NCBI GenBank assembly: GCA_028690445.1
Contig: JAQVBE010000001.1
Location: 186,001 to 250,000, forward strand
Source of the DNA: Aliarcobacter sp.
Lineage (GTDB): Bacteria; Campylobacterota; Campylobacteria; Campylobacterales; Arcobacteraceae
Direction of reading: 5' to 3'
DNA length: 64,000 bases
The position numbers and the translations under genes were made by a program. Positions 1 to 9,237 of this stretch are shown piece after piece. Within the stretch, counting starts at the first letter, position 1. Each line of letters starts with the position of its first letter. Below the pieces are notes generated by a model. The model had not been told where the DNA came from. It saw nothing but the letters and a program-made list of their open reading frames with translations, and made no database searches.

Positions 1-216
1 TAAAGAGTCTAGGTTTTTCTTTGATTTCATAATTTCTTTATACTTTTTAAATTTCATATCTCTTTGTCTTATAGTGTTTTCCAAAGAAGCACTTTGAAAT
101 ATGTATTCACCATTTTGTGATGATAAACTATTATCATCATTATTTTTAAGTGAACACCCTGCCATTATAAGTGACAAAATAAGAAATAGTAAAAAGTTTT
201 TAAAATATATAATCAA
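1..216 (-). CDS. Small lipoprotein, 3' end outside the window
   Basis: The reading frame is open from a TTG start at 216 through base 1, giving 72 codons with no stop, so the C-terminus lies outside the window. The N-terminus has a hydrophobic stretch ending in the lipobox IMAGC (Cys near residue 21), which predicts lipidation by Lgt and cleavage by signal peptidase II. The visible mature part is polar (Asn/Asp, then Lys-rich) and shows no domain I recognise. An AAAAGG ribosome site lies about 8 bases upstream of the TTG and decides the start. It is divergent from another lipoprotein at 332. The function is unknown. Confidence 0.72.
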   Translation of the reverse strand, partial: MIIYFKNFLLFLILSLIMAGCSLKNNDDNSLSSQNGEYIFQSASLENTIRQRDMKFKKYKEIMKSKKNLDSL

Positions 217-297
217 ATTAAATACCTTTTAAATTATAGGTTTCCGACTTTAATAGTATTAAAAAATAAAACATATGTCAAGTTTTAATCTCTATTT

Positions 298-305
298 TGT
301 ATAAT
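298..305 (+). promoter_or_regulatory. Extended -10 promoter (TGTATAAT)
   Basis: TG followed by TATAAT sits about 27 bases upstream of the TTG start at 332, in a T-rich context typical of Campylobacterota sigma-70 promoters. It would give a short leader containing the AAGGA ribosome site at 321. Confidence 0.55.
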
Positions 306-331
306 ATAATTATAAAAACAAAGGACTAATT

Positions 332-898
332 TTGAGAAAAATTATATATTTATCATTATTTTTACTGTTAGGTGGTTGTTCTTCGGTAGAAAATAATTCT
401 ATTGATAATATTCAAATTTTTAAAAATAATAAAAAGAATTTTACATACGATTCTTGTACAAAATTCTCTTATATTTCACAAAATGAAGAAGAAAAATATG
501 GAAAATTATTTTATGAGTACATAAACTTAGATTCAAATTGTTCTTGGAATGGAATGTCAAGAGGATTTTTTGATGATTTGTTCAAATCAACATTAAAGAT
601 TAAAAAGATTAAAAATATTGAAAGAATTGAATATAAAAATTATGAATTTAGTACTTATATTATAGATGATAAATATTATATGAATTTAATTTACAGTTAT
701 TCTGTATATGAAGATTTTTTTATTATTGATTATGAAGGAAAACTTTTTGATGAAATGATTAGGTTATATGATAAAAATTATATAAATAAATATACAAATG
801 AGCCTAGATTTAATTCTAATTATTCGAATAGTTTAGTAAGGATGAATATTTTAAATGGGTATTTTTCTAAGCAGGGTGAATCAGATTTTGGGAATTAG
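332..898 (+). CDS. Predicted lipoprotein of unknown function
   Basis: 188 residues from a TTG start with AAGGA six bases upstream. The first 16 residues form a lipoprotein signal peptide with lipobox LGGC (Cys16), so the product should be anchored in a membrane facing the periplasm. The mature part is rich in Asn, Tyr, Lys and Ile, with Cys residues near positions 37 and 65 that could form a disulfide. I recognise no catalytic motif or family. It stands alone, divergent from the partial lipoprotein at 1-216 and convergent with alaS. Its composition matches the low-GC background, so there is no sign of recent transfer. Confidence 0.8.
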   Translation: MRKIIYLSLFLLLGGCSSVENNSIDNIQIFKNNKKNFTYDSCTKFSYISQNEEEKYGKLFYEYINLDSNCSWNGMSRGFFDDLFKSTLKIKKIKNIERIEYKNYEFSTYIIDDKYYMNLIYSYSVYEDFFIIDYEGKLFDEMIRLYDKNYINKYTNEPRFNSNYSNSLVRMNILNGYFSKQGESDFGN

Positions 899-919
899 AG
901 GATTTATTAAAATCCTCTA
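896..919. terminator. Hairpin between convergent genes
   Basis: A perfect 10-bp stem (TAGAGGATTT at 896-905 pairing with 910-919) with an ATTA loop overlaps the stop of the lipoprotein gene and precedes the alaS stop. It lacks a long T-run on either strand, so its efficiency as a bidirectional terminator is uncertain. Confidence 0.5.
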
Positions 920-922
920 AAA

Positions 923-3490
923 TTATAAGTTTTCTTTTGCATAAGTTAAAGCAGCAATTTTTGCATCTTCAACTTTTGTTACATCTTTTCCACCAGCTTG
1001 TGCGAAGTCAGGTCTTCCACCTCCACCTCCACCAACGATTGGAGCAATGTTTTTAATCCATTCACCAGCTTTGATATTTGTATTTTTACTTCCTGCAACG
1101 ATTAAAACTTTGTCGTCTTTTGCTTGAAGTAATAAAACAGCTAGTTTTTCATTCGCATTTTTTAAATCATCAACAATTTTCTTTAAATCACCATTTTCAA
1201 CAACAGCAACTACAACTTTTGTATCGCCAATTAACTCTTCATTAATTGGTGCTGATGTTTGGCTCTGCACAGTTTCAACTTCTTTTTTTAAATCTTTGAT
1301 TTGCTCTTTTAATTTTTTAATTCCAGAAATTACATCATTGTTTTTAATTTCAGCTTTGATCTCATTCATTGAATTGATAATTTCTTTAGTATAAGCAATA
1401 GCAGCAGCTCCACAAACAGCTTCTATTCTTCGCACACCTGCGCTTACGCCTGATTCTTTAACTACATAAAAACTTCCAATATCAGCTGTGTTTTTCACAT
1501 GTGTTCCACCACAAAACTCAACAGAAACATCAGAAAAACTTACAACTCTAACCATATCACCATATTTTTCGCCAAACATAGCAATAGCACCTTTGTTTTT
1601 AGCTTGGTCTATTGGTAACTCTTCTACATTACCAGCGATTCCTCTTGAAATCATAGTATTTACTAAATCTTCAACTTCATCAATTTGAGCAGTTGTCATA
1701 GCTTTTGGATAAGTAAAGTCAAATCTTAATCTTGAACTATCATTTAAAGAACCAGCCTGAGAAACACTGTCTCCTAAAACCATTTTTAATGCACTTTGTA
1801 AAAGGTGAGTAGCACTATGATGTTTTGCTATTTCATATCTATTTACTACAACTGCATCAACAGTTTCATTTTGATTTAAACTTGAATTTGCAACTTTAAC
1901 TTTTGAAAGATTTAATCCATGGAATTTTTGAGTATCTTCAATAATAGCAATATGTTTATTATCTTCTAATGCTCCAATATCTCCACTTTGCCCACCACTT
2001 GTTGCATAAAATGGAGTAAAATCTAACATAACCCAACCAATAGAATTTTTTTCTAATGTTGAAACTTCTTTAAAGTTTTCATCTAAAAGCGCAAGAATTT
2101 TTGATTTGTAAGTTACATTTTCATATCCAACAAATTTATTTATTCCATATTTTTCAATTAATTGTTTAAAATCACCGTCATTTGAAGCGTCACCACTTCC
2201 TTTCCAAGCAGCTTTTGCCATAGCTTTTTGATTACTCATTAATTCATCAAATTTTGCTAAATCAACTTTTAAATTTCTATCTCTTAACATATCTTCTGTT
2301 AAATCCAAAGGGAATCCATAAGTATCATATAATTTGAATGCAATTTCTCCTGAGAAAATATCTTTTGTATTTGCTAACTCATCATTAAATAAAGACATTC
2401 CTAAATCAATAGTTTTAAAGAATCTATCTTCTTCAAGTGTTAATTGCTCTTTTACAAAGTTTTGATTTTCCACAAGTTCTGTGTAATGTCCACCTAAAAT
2501 AGAAATTAATGTATCAAGTAATTTAGCCATAAATGGTTTTCTAAATCCTAAAAGATAACCATGTCTAACCGCACGTCTAAGAATTCTTCTTAATACATAA
2601 GGTCTTCCTTCATTTCCAAATAAAATACCTTGAGATAACATAAATGATGTAGCTCTTAAATGATCAGCAATAACTCTATATGAACCGATATTTTCAGGAG
2701 TTGCTTTTTTACCTGTAAGTTCTTCAATTTTTTCAATAATTGGTTTAAAGTTTGAAGAATCAAAATTATTTAAAACACCTTCTTTAATAGCAATAACTCT
2801 TTCAAGACCCATTCCTGTGTCAATAGATGGTTTTGGAAGTGGATTTAGTTTTCCATCAACTGTTCTTTCGTACTGCATAAATACTAAGTTCCAGATTTCT
2901 AAGAATCTATCTCCATCTCCACCCATATAATCTTCAGGTCCATTAAAATGCTCAGAACCTTGATCATAAAAAATTTCACTACATGGTCCACAAGGACCTG
3001 TATCACCCATTGCCCAGAAATTATCTTTATCTCCAAATCTTATAATTCTTGATGAATCTATATATTTTGTCCAGATATTAAATGCTTCATCATCAGTTTC
3101 ATGAACAGTTACCCATAATTTTTCAATTGGAAGTGCTAAATTTACTGTAATAAATTCCCATGCATAAGCAATTGCATCAATTTTAAAATAATCTCCAAAT
3201 GAGAAATTTCCTAACATCTCAAAAAGTGTATGATGTCTTGCTGTGTATCCAACATTTTCTAAGTCATTGTGTTTTCCACCAGCTCTTACACATAATTGAC
3301 AAGATGTTGCACGGGGATTTTCAGGTCTTGGAACTGAACCTGTGAAAATGTCTTTAAATTGAACCATCCCTGCATTTGTAAACATTAATGTAGGATCATC
3401 TGGAACTAATGGCATAGAAGAAACTATGTCATGACCTTTACTTTTAAAAAATTCTAAATATTCTTTTCTGATATCCATAAAATTATCCAT
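923..3490 (-). CDS. alaS: Alanyl-tRNA synthetase
   Basis: 855 residues, a normal length for bacterial AlaRS. It charges tRNA-Ala and edits mischarged Ser/Gly. The N-terminal class II catalytic core starts at [11 protein letters not shown] and includes the GMVQFKD and [17 protein letters not shown] segments. The editing domain carries HSATHLL (HxxxH, about residue 555) and CGGTHV (CxxxH, about 658), the four zinc-ligand positions of the family. The C-terminal oligomerisation domain ends with a glycine-rich [15 protein letters not shown] motif. It is a cytosolic housekeeping enzyme. It is monocistronic, convergent with the lipoprotein gene and divergent from trxA. The family assignment is secure. 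Confidence 0.98.
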   Translation of the reverse strand: MDNFMDIRKEYLEFFKSKGHDIVSSMPLVPDDPTLMFTNAGMVQFKDIFTGSVPRPENPRATSCQLCVRAGGKHNDLENVGYTARHHTLFEMLGNFSFGDYFKIDAIAYAWEFITVNLALPIEKLWVTVHETDDEAFNIWTKYIDSSRIIRFGDKDNFWAMGDTGPCGPCSEIFYDQGSEHFNGPEDYMGGDGDRFLEIWNLVFMQYERTVDGKLNPLPKPSIDTGMGLERVIAIKEGVLNNFDSSNFKPIIEKIEELTGKKATPENIGSYRVIADHLRATSFMLSQGILFGNEGRPYVLRRILRRAVRHGYLLGFRKPFMAKLLDTLISILGGHYTELVENQNFVKEQLTLEEDRFFKTIDLGMSLFNDELANTKDIFSGEIAFKLYDTYGFPLDLTEDMLRDRNLKVDLAKFDELMSNQKAMAKAAWKGSGDASNDGDFKQLIEKYGINKFVGYENVTYKSKILALLDENFKEVSTLEKNSIGWVMLDFTPFYATSGGQSGDIGALEDNKHIAIIEDTQKFHGLNLSKVKVANSSLNQNETVDAVVVNRYEIAKHHSATHLLQSALKMVLGDSVSQAGSLNDSSRLRFDFTYPKAMTTAQIDEVEDLVNTMISRGIAGNVEELPIDQAKNKGAIAMFGEKYGDMVRVVSFSDVSVEFCGGTHVKNTADIGSFYVVKESGVSAGVRRIEAVCGAAAIAYTKEIINSMNEIKAEIKNNDVISGIKKLKEQIKDLKKEVETVQSQTSAPINEELIGDTKVVVAVVENGDLKKIVDDLKNANEKLAVLLLQAKDDKVLIVAGSKNTNIKAGEWIKNIAPIVGGGGGGRPDFAQAGGKDVTKVEDAKIAALTYAKENL

Positions 3491-3552
3491 TTTAAATTAA
3501 ATTATCTTATTTTAACTAAAAAATTATTTAGCCTTGATTAGTGATAACTTAA

Positions 3553-3592
3553 TATAATGTAAAACAAAATTTAAGTTTTCACAAGTTATAAT
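3553..3592 (+). promoter_or_regulatory. Candidate trxA promoters
   Basis: Two perfect TATAAT hexamers lie upstream of trxA, at 3553-3558 and 3587-3592, inside the 172-base divergent alaS-trxA gap. Either would give a leader of roughly 65-100 bases before the AAGGAAA ribosome site at 3653. I cannot tell which is used. Confidence 0.45.
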
Positions 3593-3662
3593 GATTTAGC
3601 TTAGTTTATAACGAAAATAATTGGCTAAAAATGAAATTTAAATTTAATAATAAGGAAATAAA

Positions 3663-3980
3663 ATGGGAAAATATATTGAATTAACTCCTGCAAATTTTGA
3701 AGAAGTTACAAAAGAGGGTGTATCAATGGTAGATTTTTGGGCTCCTTGGTGTGGACCTTGTAGAATGATTGCTCCAGTTATTGAAGAATTGGCTACTGAT
3801 TTTGAAGGTAAAGCAAATATTTGTAAAGTAAATACAGATGAAGAACAAGATTTAGCAGTAAAATACGGGATTAGATCAATTCCTACAATTTTATTCATGA
3901 AAAATGGTGAAGTTGTTGATACTATGGTAGGGGCTTCTTCTAAACAAGCATTTACTGATAAAATCAATTCATTATTATAA
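3663..3980 (+). CDS. trxA: Thioredoxin
   Basis: 105 residues, a classic single-domain thioredoxin. The redox-active WCGPC motif lies at residues 29-33 (Cys30 and Cys33), and the cis-proline is Pro74 in SIPT. It reduces protein disulfides in the cytosol and is itself reduced by the TrxB encoded 200 bases downstream. The start is fixed by AAGGAAATAAA immediately before the ATG. A strong terminator follows, so trxA probably has its own transcript even though trxB is adjacent. There is no signal peptide, which argues against a periplasmic DsbE/CcmG-type role. Confidence 0.98.
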   Translation: MGKYIELTPANFEEVTKEGVSMVDFWAPWCGPCRMIAPVIEELATDFEGKANICKVNTDEEQDLAVKYGIRSIPTILFMKNGEVVDTMVGASSKQAFTDKINSLL

Positions 3981-4000
3981 TATATACAATTAAATATTTT

Positions 4001-4036
4001 AAAAAAGGGAGAAGTTCTTACTTCTCCCTTTTTTTT
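4001..4036 (+). terminator. Intrinsic terminator of trxA
   Basis: A 15-bp stem (AAAAAAGGGAGAAGT at 4001-4015 pairing with 4020-4034) with a TCTT loop ends in a run of eight T residues. It is one of the strongest terminators in the window. Confidence 0.92.
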
Positions 4037-4048
4037 ATGTACTTAATA

Positions 4049-4084
4049 TAAGGATAAATTATTATTAGATAAAATTTATCCTTA
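4049..4084. repeat. Perfect 12-bp inverted repeat between trxA and trxB
   Basis: TAAGGATAAATT at 4049-4060 is repeated in inverted form at 4073-4084, separated by 12 bases. It lies just after the trxA terminator and about 65 bases before the trxB -10 element. No T-run follows on either strand, so it is not an obvious terminator. It could be an operator or a chance AT-rich palindrome. Confidence 0.6.
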
Positions 4085-4147
4085 ATTAGTATTATATTTA
4101 ACCTATAACTTACAAATATTTTTGTATTATTGTATTTTAAAAAATAC

Positions 4148-4153
4148 TATAAA
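4148..4153 (+). promoter_or_regulatory. Candidate trxB operon promoter
   Basis: A TATAAA(AT) element lies 28 bases upstream of the trxB ATG, giving a short leader with the AAGGA ribosome site. It would drive trxB, dapB, purF and the radical SAM gene, which follow with gaps of 1-14 bases. Confidence 0.45.
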
Positions 4154-4180
4154 ATATTTAATCAAAAATAAGGAATTAAT

Positions 4181-5110
4181 ATGTTGGATTTAGCGATTAT
4201 TGGTGGAGGTCCAGCTGGATTAACAGCTGGATTGTATGCAACAAGAGGTGGATTAAAAAATGTAGTTATGTTTGAAATGGGAATGCCAGGAGGACAAATT
4301 ACAAGTTCATCAGAAATAGAAAACTACCCAGGACAAACTGAAATTGTATCAGGTATGGATTTAATGGCTAATTGGCCTGAGCAATGTCAAAGATTTGGAC
4401 TAAAACATGAAATGGCTCAAATAGATAGAGTTACAAAAGCAGGGGATGTTTTTACATTAACAACAAATGATAAAAAAGAATTCCAAGCAAAAACGGTTCT
4501 AATTGCAACGGGTTCTGTTCCTAAAAGAGCTGGATTTAAAGGTGAAAATGAATTCTTTGGAAAAGGTGTTTCAACTTGTGCAACTTGTGATGGATTTTTT
4601 TACAGAGGAAAAGAAGTTACAGTAATTGGTGGTGGAGATTCTGCTATTGAAGAGGCTGTTTATTTATCAAAAATGTGTTCAAAAGTTTATTTAGTTCATA
4701 GACGAGATACATATAAAGCTGCTCCATCGACAATTGGACATATGAAACATGCTTCGAATATTGAAGAAGTTACAAATGTTATAGTTGAAGAAGTTTATGG
4801 TGATATGAGTGGAGTTCAAGGTATAAAAGTTAAACATAAAGAAACAGGTGAAATTAGAGATTTACCAACTCCTGGTGTTTTTGTTTTTGTTGGACGAGAT
4901 GTATTAAATGCTCCTCTAAAACAAGAAGATGGAACATATCTATGTAATTTAAATGAAGCAGGTGAAGTTATTGTTGATTTAAGAATGAGAACATCAGTAT
5001 CTGGGCTTTATGCAGCTGGGGATATTAGAATTGATGCTCCAAAACAAGTAGTTTGTGCAGCTGGTGATGGTGCAACAGCTGCTGTTAACATAATTGAATA
5101 TTTAGGATAA
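4181..5110 (+). CDS. trxB: Thioredoxin-disulfide reductase
   Basis: 309 residues, typical of the low-molecular-weight bacterial enzyme. It uses NADPH and FAD to reduce thioredoxin. The FAD-binding GGGPAG motif is at residues 8-13, the redox pair CATC at 133-136, the NADPH-binding GGGDSAIEE motif near 149-158, and the second FAD motif AAGDIR near 275. It is the first gene of a tight run (trxB, dapB, purF, radical SAM). The natural partner TrxA lies directly upstream. A paralogous ferredoxin/flavodoxin-NADP reductase can look similar, but the central CATC motif favours TrxB. Confidence 0.97.
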   Translation: MLDLAIIGGGPAGLTAGLYATRGGLKNVVMFEMGMPGGQITSSSEIENYPGQTEIVSGMDLMANWPEQCQRFGLKHEMAQIDRVTKAGDVFTLTTNDKKEFQAKTVLIATGSVPKRAGFKGENEFFGKGVSTCATCDGFFYRGKEVTVIGGGDSAIEEAVYLSKMCSKVYLVHRRDTYKAAPSTIGHMKHASNIEEVTNVIVEEVYGDMSGVQGIKVKHKETGEIRDLPTPGVFVFVGRDVLNAPLKQEDGTYLCNLNEAGEVIVDLRMRTSVSGLYAAGDIRIDAPKQVVCAAGDGATAAVNIIEYLG

Positions 5111-5124
5111 GGAAAACTTTATAA

Positions 5125-5898
5125 ATGATAAAAGTAGGTATTTTAGGTAGTACAGGAAGAGTTGGTTCGCTTTTAATTGATGATTTAGCGAATGATAGTG
5201 AAGCAAGAGTATCAGCCGTTCATGTTTTTGGTAAATTGGAAAAAAACTTACCAAGTGATACAATTGTAACAAATGATATGCAAGTATTATTTGATTCATC
5301 AGATGTAATCATTGATTTTAGTGCGCCAGCTGCTACTGAAGCACTTTTAACACAAGTTATAGAAAATGGTGGGAATAAACCACTTGTTATTGCAACAACT
5401 GGATTTAGTAAACACCAACAAAATTTGTTGTTAGAGGCTAGTAAAATAGTACCTATTTTATATGCTACAAATATGAGTTTAGGAGTTGCGGTTTTAAATA
5501 AACTTGTATCTTTAGCAGCTAAAACATTAAGAGATTTTGATATTGAAATAGTTGAACAACATCATAGGCATAAAGTTGATTCTCCATCTGGAACAGCTTT
5601 AACGTTAGCAGAACATGCAGCAAGTGCTAGGGATTTAAATTTAGATGATGTAAGAATTTCAGGACGTGATGGACAAATTGGTGCAAGAACTAAAGATGAA
5701 ATTGCAGTAATGGCTTTAAGAGGTGGTGATATTGTTGGTCGCCATACCGTTGGATTATACAATGATGGTGAATTTTTAGAATTAAATCACACAGCAACAG
5801 CTAGAAATACTTTTTCAAAAGGTGCAATTAAAGTTGCAAAATGGATTATTGGAAAAGATGCAAAATTATACTCAATCAATGACGCTTTAGGTCTATAA
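5125..5898 (+). CDS. dapB: 4-hydroxy-tetrahydrodipicolinate reductase
   Basis: 257 residues. DapB performs the NAD(P)H-dependent reduction step of the diaminopimelate and lysine pathway, supplying DAP for peptidoglycan. The N-terminal dinucleotide motif is GSTGRVG (residues 8-14). The active-site signature HHRHKVDSPSGTA (about 146-158) contains the catalytic His and Lys and the substrate-binding SGT. The C-terminal dimerisation half ends with SINDALGL. It starts 14 bases after trxB with GGAAAA as the ribosome site. The identification is secure. Confidence 0.96.
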   Translation: MIKVGILGSTGRVGSLLIDDLANDSEARVSAVHVFGKLEKNLPSDTIVTNDMQVLFDSSDVIIDFSAPAATEALLTQVIENGGNKPLVIATTGFSKHQQNLLLEASKIVPILYATNMSLGVAVLNKLVSLAAKTLRDFDIEIVEQHHRHKVDSPSGTALTLAEHAASARDLNLDDVRISGRDGQIGARTKDEIAVMALRGGDIVGRHTVGLYNDGEFLELNHTATARNTFSKGAIKVAKWIIGKDAKLYSINDALGL

Positions 5899-5910
5899 GG
5901 AAAATTAAAT

Positions 5911-7260
5911 ATGTGCGCAATAGTTGGAATTTATGGTAATGATAATGCTGCAAGACTAGCCTCAGTTGCTTTGTTTGCAATGCAACACAGAGGGCAAGAA
6001 GCTACGGGTATTTCATCATCTTGTGATGGAAAAATCTATACAAAAAAAGATAGAGGTTTAGTTTCAGAAGTATTTACAGATGATGCATTGAAATATTTAA
6101 AAGGTAATATGGCAATAGGTCATAATAGATATTCAACTGCAGGTGGAGATTCTATATTAGATGCTCAGCCTGTTTATGCAAAATATAAACTTGGTGAAAT
6201 TTCAATAGTTCATAATGGAAATTTAATCAATAAAGATGAAGTTAGACAAGATTTAATTGATAAAGGTGCAATTTTTCAAACTGGAATGGATACTGAAAAT
6301 TTAATTCATCTAATTGCTAAAAATACAAAAGATAGATTAAGAGATAGAATTAAAGAAGCATTAACAAGAACAATTGGTGCATATTGTTTTATTGTACAAT
6401 CAAGAGCAAAACAATTTGTTATTAGAGATAGATATGGAATAAGACCATTATCATTGGGTAAATTAAAAAGTGGTGGATATATTGTTGCTAGTGAAACTTG
6501 TGCATTTGATTTAGTTGATGCTGAGTTTATTAGAGATGTAAATCCAGGTGAAATGTTGATTTTTAGTGAAGATTATCCTGAGCCTGAATCAATTAAATTA
6601 TTTGAGCCAGAATTTAGACCTTGTGCTTTTGAATATGTATATTTTGCACGTCCAGATTCTGTAATTGATGGTAAAAATGTATATAGTACAAGAGAAAATA
6701 TGGGTAAAGCCTTAGCTTTAAATGATAAAAATAATGGTATTAAATATGATATGGTTGTACCAGTTCCAGATTCAGGAGTTCCAGCTGCTTTGGGATATGC
6801 TGCTGAAAGTGGAATACCATTTAAATATGGAATTATTAGAAATCACTATATTGGAAGAACATTTATAGAACCAACTCAAAAAATGAGAGACTTAAAAGTT
6901 AAAATGAAATTAAGTCCAATGAGATCAATGATTGAGGGGAAATCATTACTTGTAATTGATGATTCAATTGTAAGAGGAACTACCTCAAAAAGAATTGTAA
7001 AAATATTGAAAGAAGCAGGAGCTAAAGAAGTACATTTTAGAGTTGCAAGTCCTGAGATTAAATATCCATGTTATTATGGAATTGATACACCTCATAAAGA
7101 AGAGTTAATCTCAAATAATATGAGTAAAGAAGAAGTTTGTAAATATATTGAAGCTGATAGTTTAGAGTATTTATCAGTTGAAGATTTAGTAAATGCGATA
7201 GGAAATGATAGAAATTATGCCCTAGAGAGTTTTAATGGGGATTATTTCGTAAAAGAGTAG
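5911..7260 (+). CDS. purF: Amidophosphoribosyltransferase
   Basis: 449 residues. PurF makes phosphoribosylamine from PRPP and glutamine, the first committed step of purine synthesis. The catalytic Cys2 follows the start Met directly (MCAIVG), so there is no propeptide like that of the Bacillus enzyme. The N-terminal Ntn glutaminase domain is followed by the PRTase domain with the PRPP loop VIDDSIVRGTTS (about residues 349-360). Cys238 (PCAFEY) and Cys387 (YPCYYG) match two Fe-S ligand positions of the Bacillus-type enzyme as I recall it. The C-terminal CxxC is replaced by Ala437 and Ser440. A loss of the cluster is plausible. Confidence 0.97.
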   Translation: MCAIVGIYGNDNAARLASVALFAMQHRGQEATGISSSCDGKIYTKKDRGLVSEVFTDDALKYLKGNMAIGHNRYSTAGGDSILDAQPVYAKYKLGEISIVHNGNLINKDEVRQDLIDKGAIFQTGMDTENLIHLIAKNTKDRLRDRIKEALTRTIGAYCFIVQSRAKQFVIRDRYGIRPLSLGKLKSGGYIVASETCAFDLVDAEFIRDVNPGEMLIFSEDYPEPESIKLFEPEFRPCAFEYVYFARPDSVIDGKNVYSTRENMGKALALNDKNNGIKYDMVVPVPDSGVPAALGYAAESGIPFKYGIIRNHYIGRTFIEPTQKMRDLKVKMKLSPMRSMIEGKSLLVIDDSIVRGTTSKRIVKILKEAGAKEVHFRVASPEIKYPCYYGIDTPHKEELISNNMSKEEVCKYIEADSLEYLSVEDLVNAIGNDRNYALESFNGDYFVKE

Positions 7261-7261
7261 A

Positions 7262-8224
7262 ATGAATGAATTAAAAAATGTATTAACTATCGGAAGATAT
7301 TTAAAAAATAAGTTTGGTGAAAAAGTTTATAAAGTTCCTATTTCAATATCTGGGTTTACTTGCCCAAATATTGATGGAACTGTTGCCAAAGGAGGATGTT
7401 CTTTTTGTGAAAATGACTCCTTTTCTCCAAATTTGCAAGAAAAAAAATCTAAGTTTAAATTAAATCCAAGAATCAATGAAAATCCTTATTTAGATAATCA
7501 ATTAAAACAATTAGAAATCCAGTTTAACGCAACAAAACAAAGATTACAAAATAAATTTGGAACACAAAAATTTATAGTTTATTTCCAATCCTTTACAAAT
7601 ACTTATGCTCCCTTTTCTACATTAAAAGCATTGTATGAAAAAGCTCTTAGTTTTGATAATGTTATAGGTCTTAGTATTGGTACAAGAACAGATTGTGTAA
7701 CAGATGAGATTTTAGATTATTTAGTAGATTTATCAAAAGACAAAGAGATATGGATAGAGTTTGGAATCCAGTCTTTTTTTGATGAAACATTGATAAATAT
7801 AAATCGTGGAGATACTGCTTCAAATATGAAGTATTGGATTAATAGAAGCAAAGAAAAAGGCTTAAATGTTTGTGGGCATCTAATTTATGGTTTACCAAAT
7901 GAAACCCAAGAGATGATGCTCGAAACATTTAGACAAACGGTTGAACTTAAAGTTGATTCTATAAAGTTTCATCCTTTATATGTTGTAAAAAATACTCTTT
8001 TAACAAATGAGTTTAAAAAAGGTAGATTTACACCTATTAGTGAAGAGTTATATATAGATACAGTTGTTAAATCTATTAAAAATTTACCTGAGAATATCTC
8101 TATTCAAAGAATAACAGCAGGAATTAATGATAGTACTTTATTATCACCTGATTGGTGCAGAGATAAACATACACAAATGAAAAATATTAGATTGGCTTTA
8201 GAAAAAGAGGGATTTAATTATTAA
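7262..8224 (+). CDS. Radical SAM protein, YhcC/TIGR01212-like
   Basis: 320 residues. The cluster-binding cysteines have the extended spacing Cys34-x11-Cys46-xx-Cys49 (in CPNIDG and GGCSFC), characteristic of the TIGR01212 YhcC group rather than the standard CX3CX2C. Downstream motifs IEFGIQS and GHLIYGLPNET fit the elongator-protein-3-like radical SAM core. The exact reaction of this family is not settled to my knowledge. It starts one base after the purF stop and is probably co-translated from the same message. The product should be cytosolic. Confidence 0.85.
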   Translation: MNELKNVLTIGRYLKNKFGEKVYKVPISISGFTCPNIDGTVAKGGCSFCENDSFSPNLQEKKSKFKLNPRINENPYLDNQLKQLEIQFNATKQRLQNKFGTQKFIVYFQSFTNTYAPFSTLKALYEKALSFDNVIGLSIGTRTDCVTDEILDYLVDLSKDKEIWIEFGIQSFFDETLININRGDTASNMKYWINRSKEKGLNVCGHLIYGLPNETQEMMLETFRQTVELKVDSIKFHPLYVVKNTLLTNEFKKGRFTPISEELYIDTVVKSIKNLPENISIQRITAGINDSTLLSPDWCRDKHTQMKNIRLALEKEGFNY

Positions 8225-8256
8225 AAATGATACTAGGAAAAATCCTAGTATTATTT
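8225..8256. terminator. Bidirectional terminator between the radical SAM gene and the LysR gene
   Basis: The stem ATACTAGGA (8230-8238) pairs with TCCTAGTAT (8243-8251), with a four-A loop. Flanking A and T runs extend the stem to about 13 bp. It overlaps the LysR stop and serves both convergent genes. Confidence 0.85.
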
Positions 8257-9147
8257 TATTTTAAGTAGATAATCAACTACATTTTCAATAAATGCGTCGT
8301 GTTTTCTATCTTTTCTATAAGCAATATATAGTTTTCTTATCATTCTTTGATTATTGATTCTTGATTCAAATAACGCACCTGATTTTAAAAGTGATTCAAT
8401 TGCATTTCTTGAAACAATAGAAACCGTTGGAGTTAAGTTCTTATCTGAATGTAAAACCGTTTGAACTATCGTTGTGGCAGATGTAACTTCACTTGTAACA
8501 TTAAATGTATCACAATCAGGGAAATTTGCTTTTTCAAGATTTTCTTTAAATATTAATCTAGTGTGTGATTCTGGATTTCTACATACCCATTTGTATGATA
8601 ATAAATCTTCTGCTTTTGCTTTTGCTGGTAATTTTTGATTAGAGAAAATTACTATTTCATCTTCCATCCATTCTCTATAAACAATATCTTCATTTGAAAC
8701 ATAATTTTCAACTAATGCAATATCAATTTTTTTATCTAATAAATCTTCGATTGCCTCATGTGAAACTGATACATTAATCGAAACATCATTGTGAATATTT
8801 TCTTTTAGATTATTTAAAAATCTAGGTAAAATATAATTTCCTATTATAAAAGATGCACCAAATACAAAGGTTACATTTTTATTCATAATTTTTAATAATT
8901 CTTTTTCACCATTTGCAACACATTTTTCTATTTTTAAAGCAATAGCATGAAGCATTTGACCTTCTTTGGTAAGTCTAATACCATTCTTTTTTCGGTCAAC
9001 TACTTGAACATCTAAATAATCTTCAATAAATTTCATCTGTTGTGTAACTGCTGGTTGCGAAATACCAAGTTTTGCTGAAGCTTTTGAAAAAGATTTTTCT
9101 CTAACAACTGTTAAAAAAGTTTCTAGTTTTGCAAAATCAGTAAGCAT
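8251..9147 (-). CDS. LysR-family transcriptional regulator
   Basis: 298 residues from the chosen start. The N-terminal winged HTH is clear (FLTVVREKSFSKASAKLGISQPAVTQQMKFIE, residues about 8-40), followed by a type-2 periplasmic-binding-like effector domain (LysR substrate domain). I chose the ATG at 9147 because a strong GGAGG lies five bases upstream. An in-frame ATG at 9159 lies upstream of that ribosome site and is unlikely to be used. The effector is unknown. It resembles the CysB/CbbR-like general group rather than any regulator I can name. It is divergent from uvrD, with an AT palindrome in the gap that may be an operator. Confidence 0.9.
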   Translation of the reverse strand: MLTDFAKLETFLTVVREKSFSKASAKLGISQPAVTQQMKFIEDYLDVQVVDRKKNGIRLTKEGQMLHAIALKIEKCVANGEKELLKIMNKNVTFVFGASFIIGNYILPRFLNNLKENIHNDVSINVSVSHEAIEDLLDKKIDIALVENYVSNEDIVYREWMEDEIVIFSNQKLPAKAKAEDLLSYKWVCRNPESHTRLIFKENLEKANFPDCDTFNVTSEVTSATTIVQTVLHSDKNLTPTVSIVSRNAIESLLKSGALFESRINNQRMIRKLYIAYRKDRKHDAFIENVVDYLLKIK

Positions 9148-9166
9148 CATAACCTCCATAAAATAA

Positions 9167-9178
9167 ATTATAATTATA
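9167..9178 (-). promoter_or_regulatory. Candidate -10 elements of the LysR gene
   Basis: On the minus strand, two TATAAT hexamers occur in tandem at 9172-9167 and 9178-9173, 20-30 bases upstream of the chosen start. Either would give a short leader containing GGAGG. Confidence 0.5.
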
Positions 9179-9184
9179 ATAACA

Positions 9185-9200
9185 TTTATTTATAAATAAA
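9185..9200. promoter_or_regulatory. 16-bp palindrome in the LysR-uvrD gap
   Basis: TTTATTTATAAATAAA is a perfect palindrome placed just upstream of the LysR -10 elements, where an autoregulatory operator would be expected. The all-AT composition means that chance cannot be excluded. Confidence 0.4.
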
Positions 9201-9237
9201 ATAATTAAGAGCAATAATGAATTTATCTAATCTATGA

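Noticed and set aside
1488..1688. Plus-strand frame inside alaS
   Set aside because: Antisense shadow of the conserved AlaRS editing domain. The composition follows the sense codons.
3644..3967. Open frame on the minus strand across trxA (107 codons)
   Set aside because: It is the antisense shadow of a secure thioredoxin gene, has no ribosome site and no recognisable protein pattern.
4049..4084. Inverted repeat as a second trxA terminator
   Set aside because: No T-run follows on either strand and a strong terminator already lies at 4001-4036.
9148..9159. ATG at 9159 as the LysR start
   Set aside because: It lies upstream of the GGAGG that serves the ATG at 9147.
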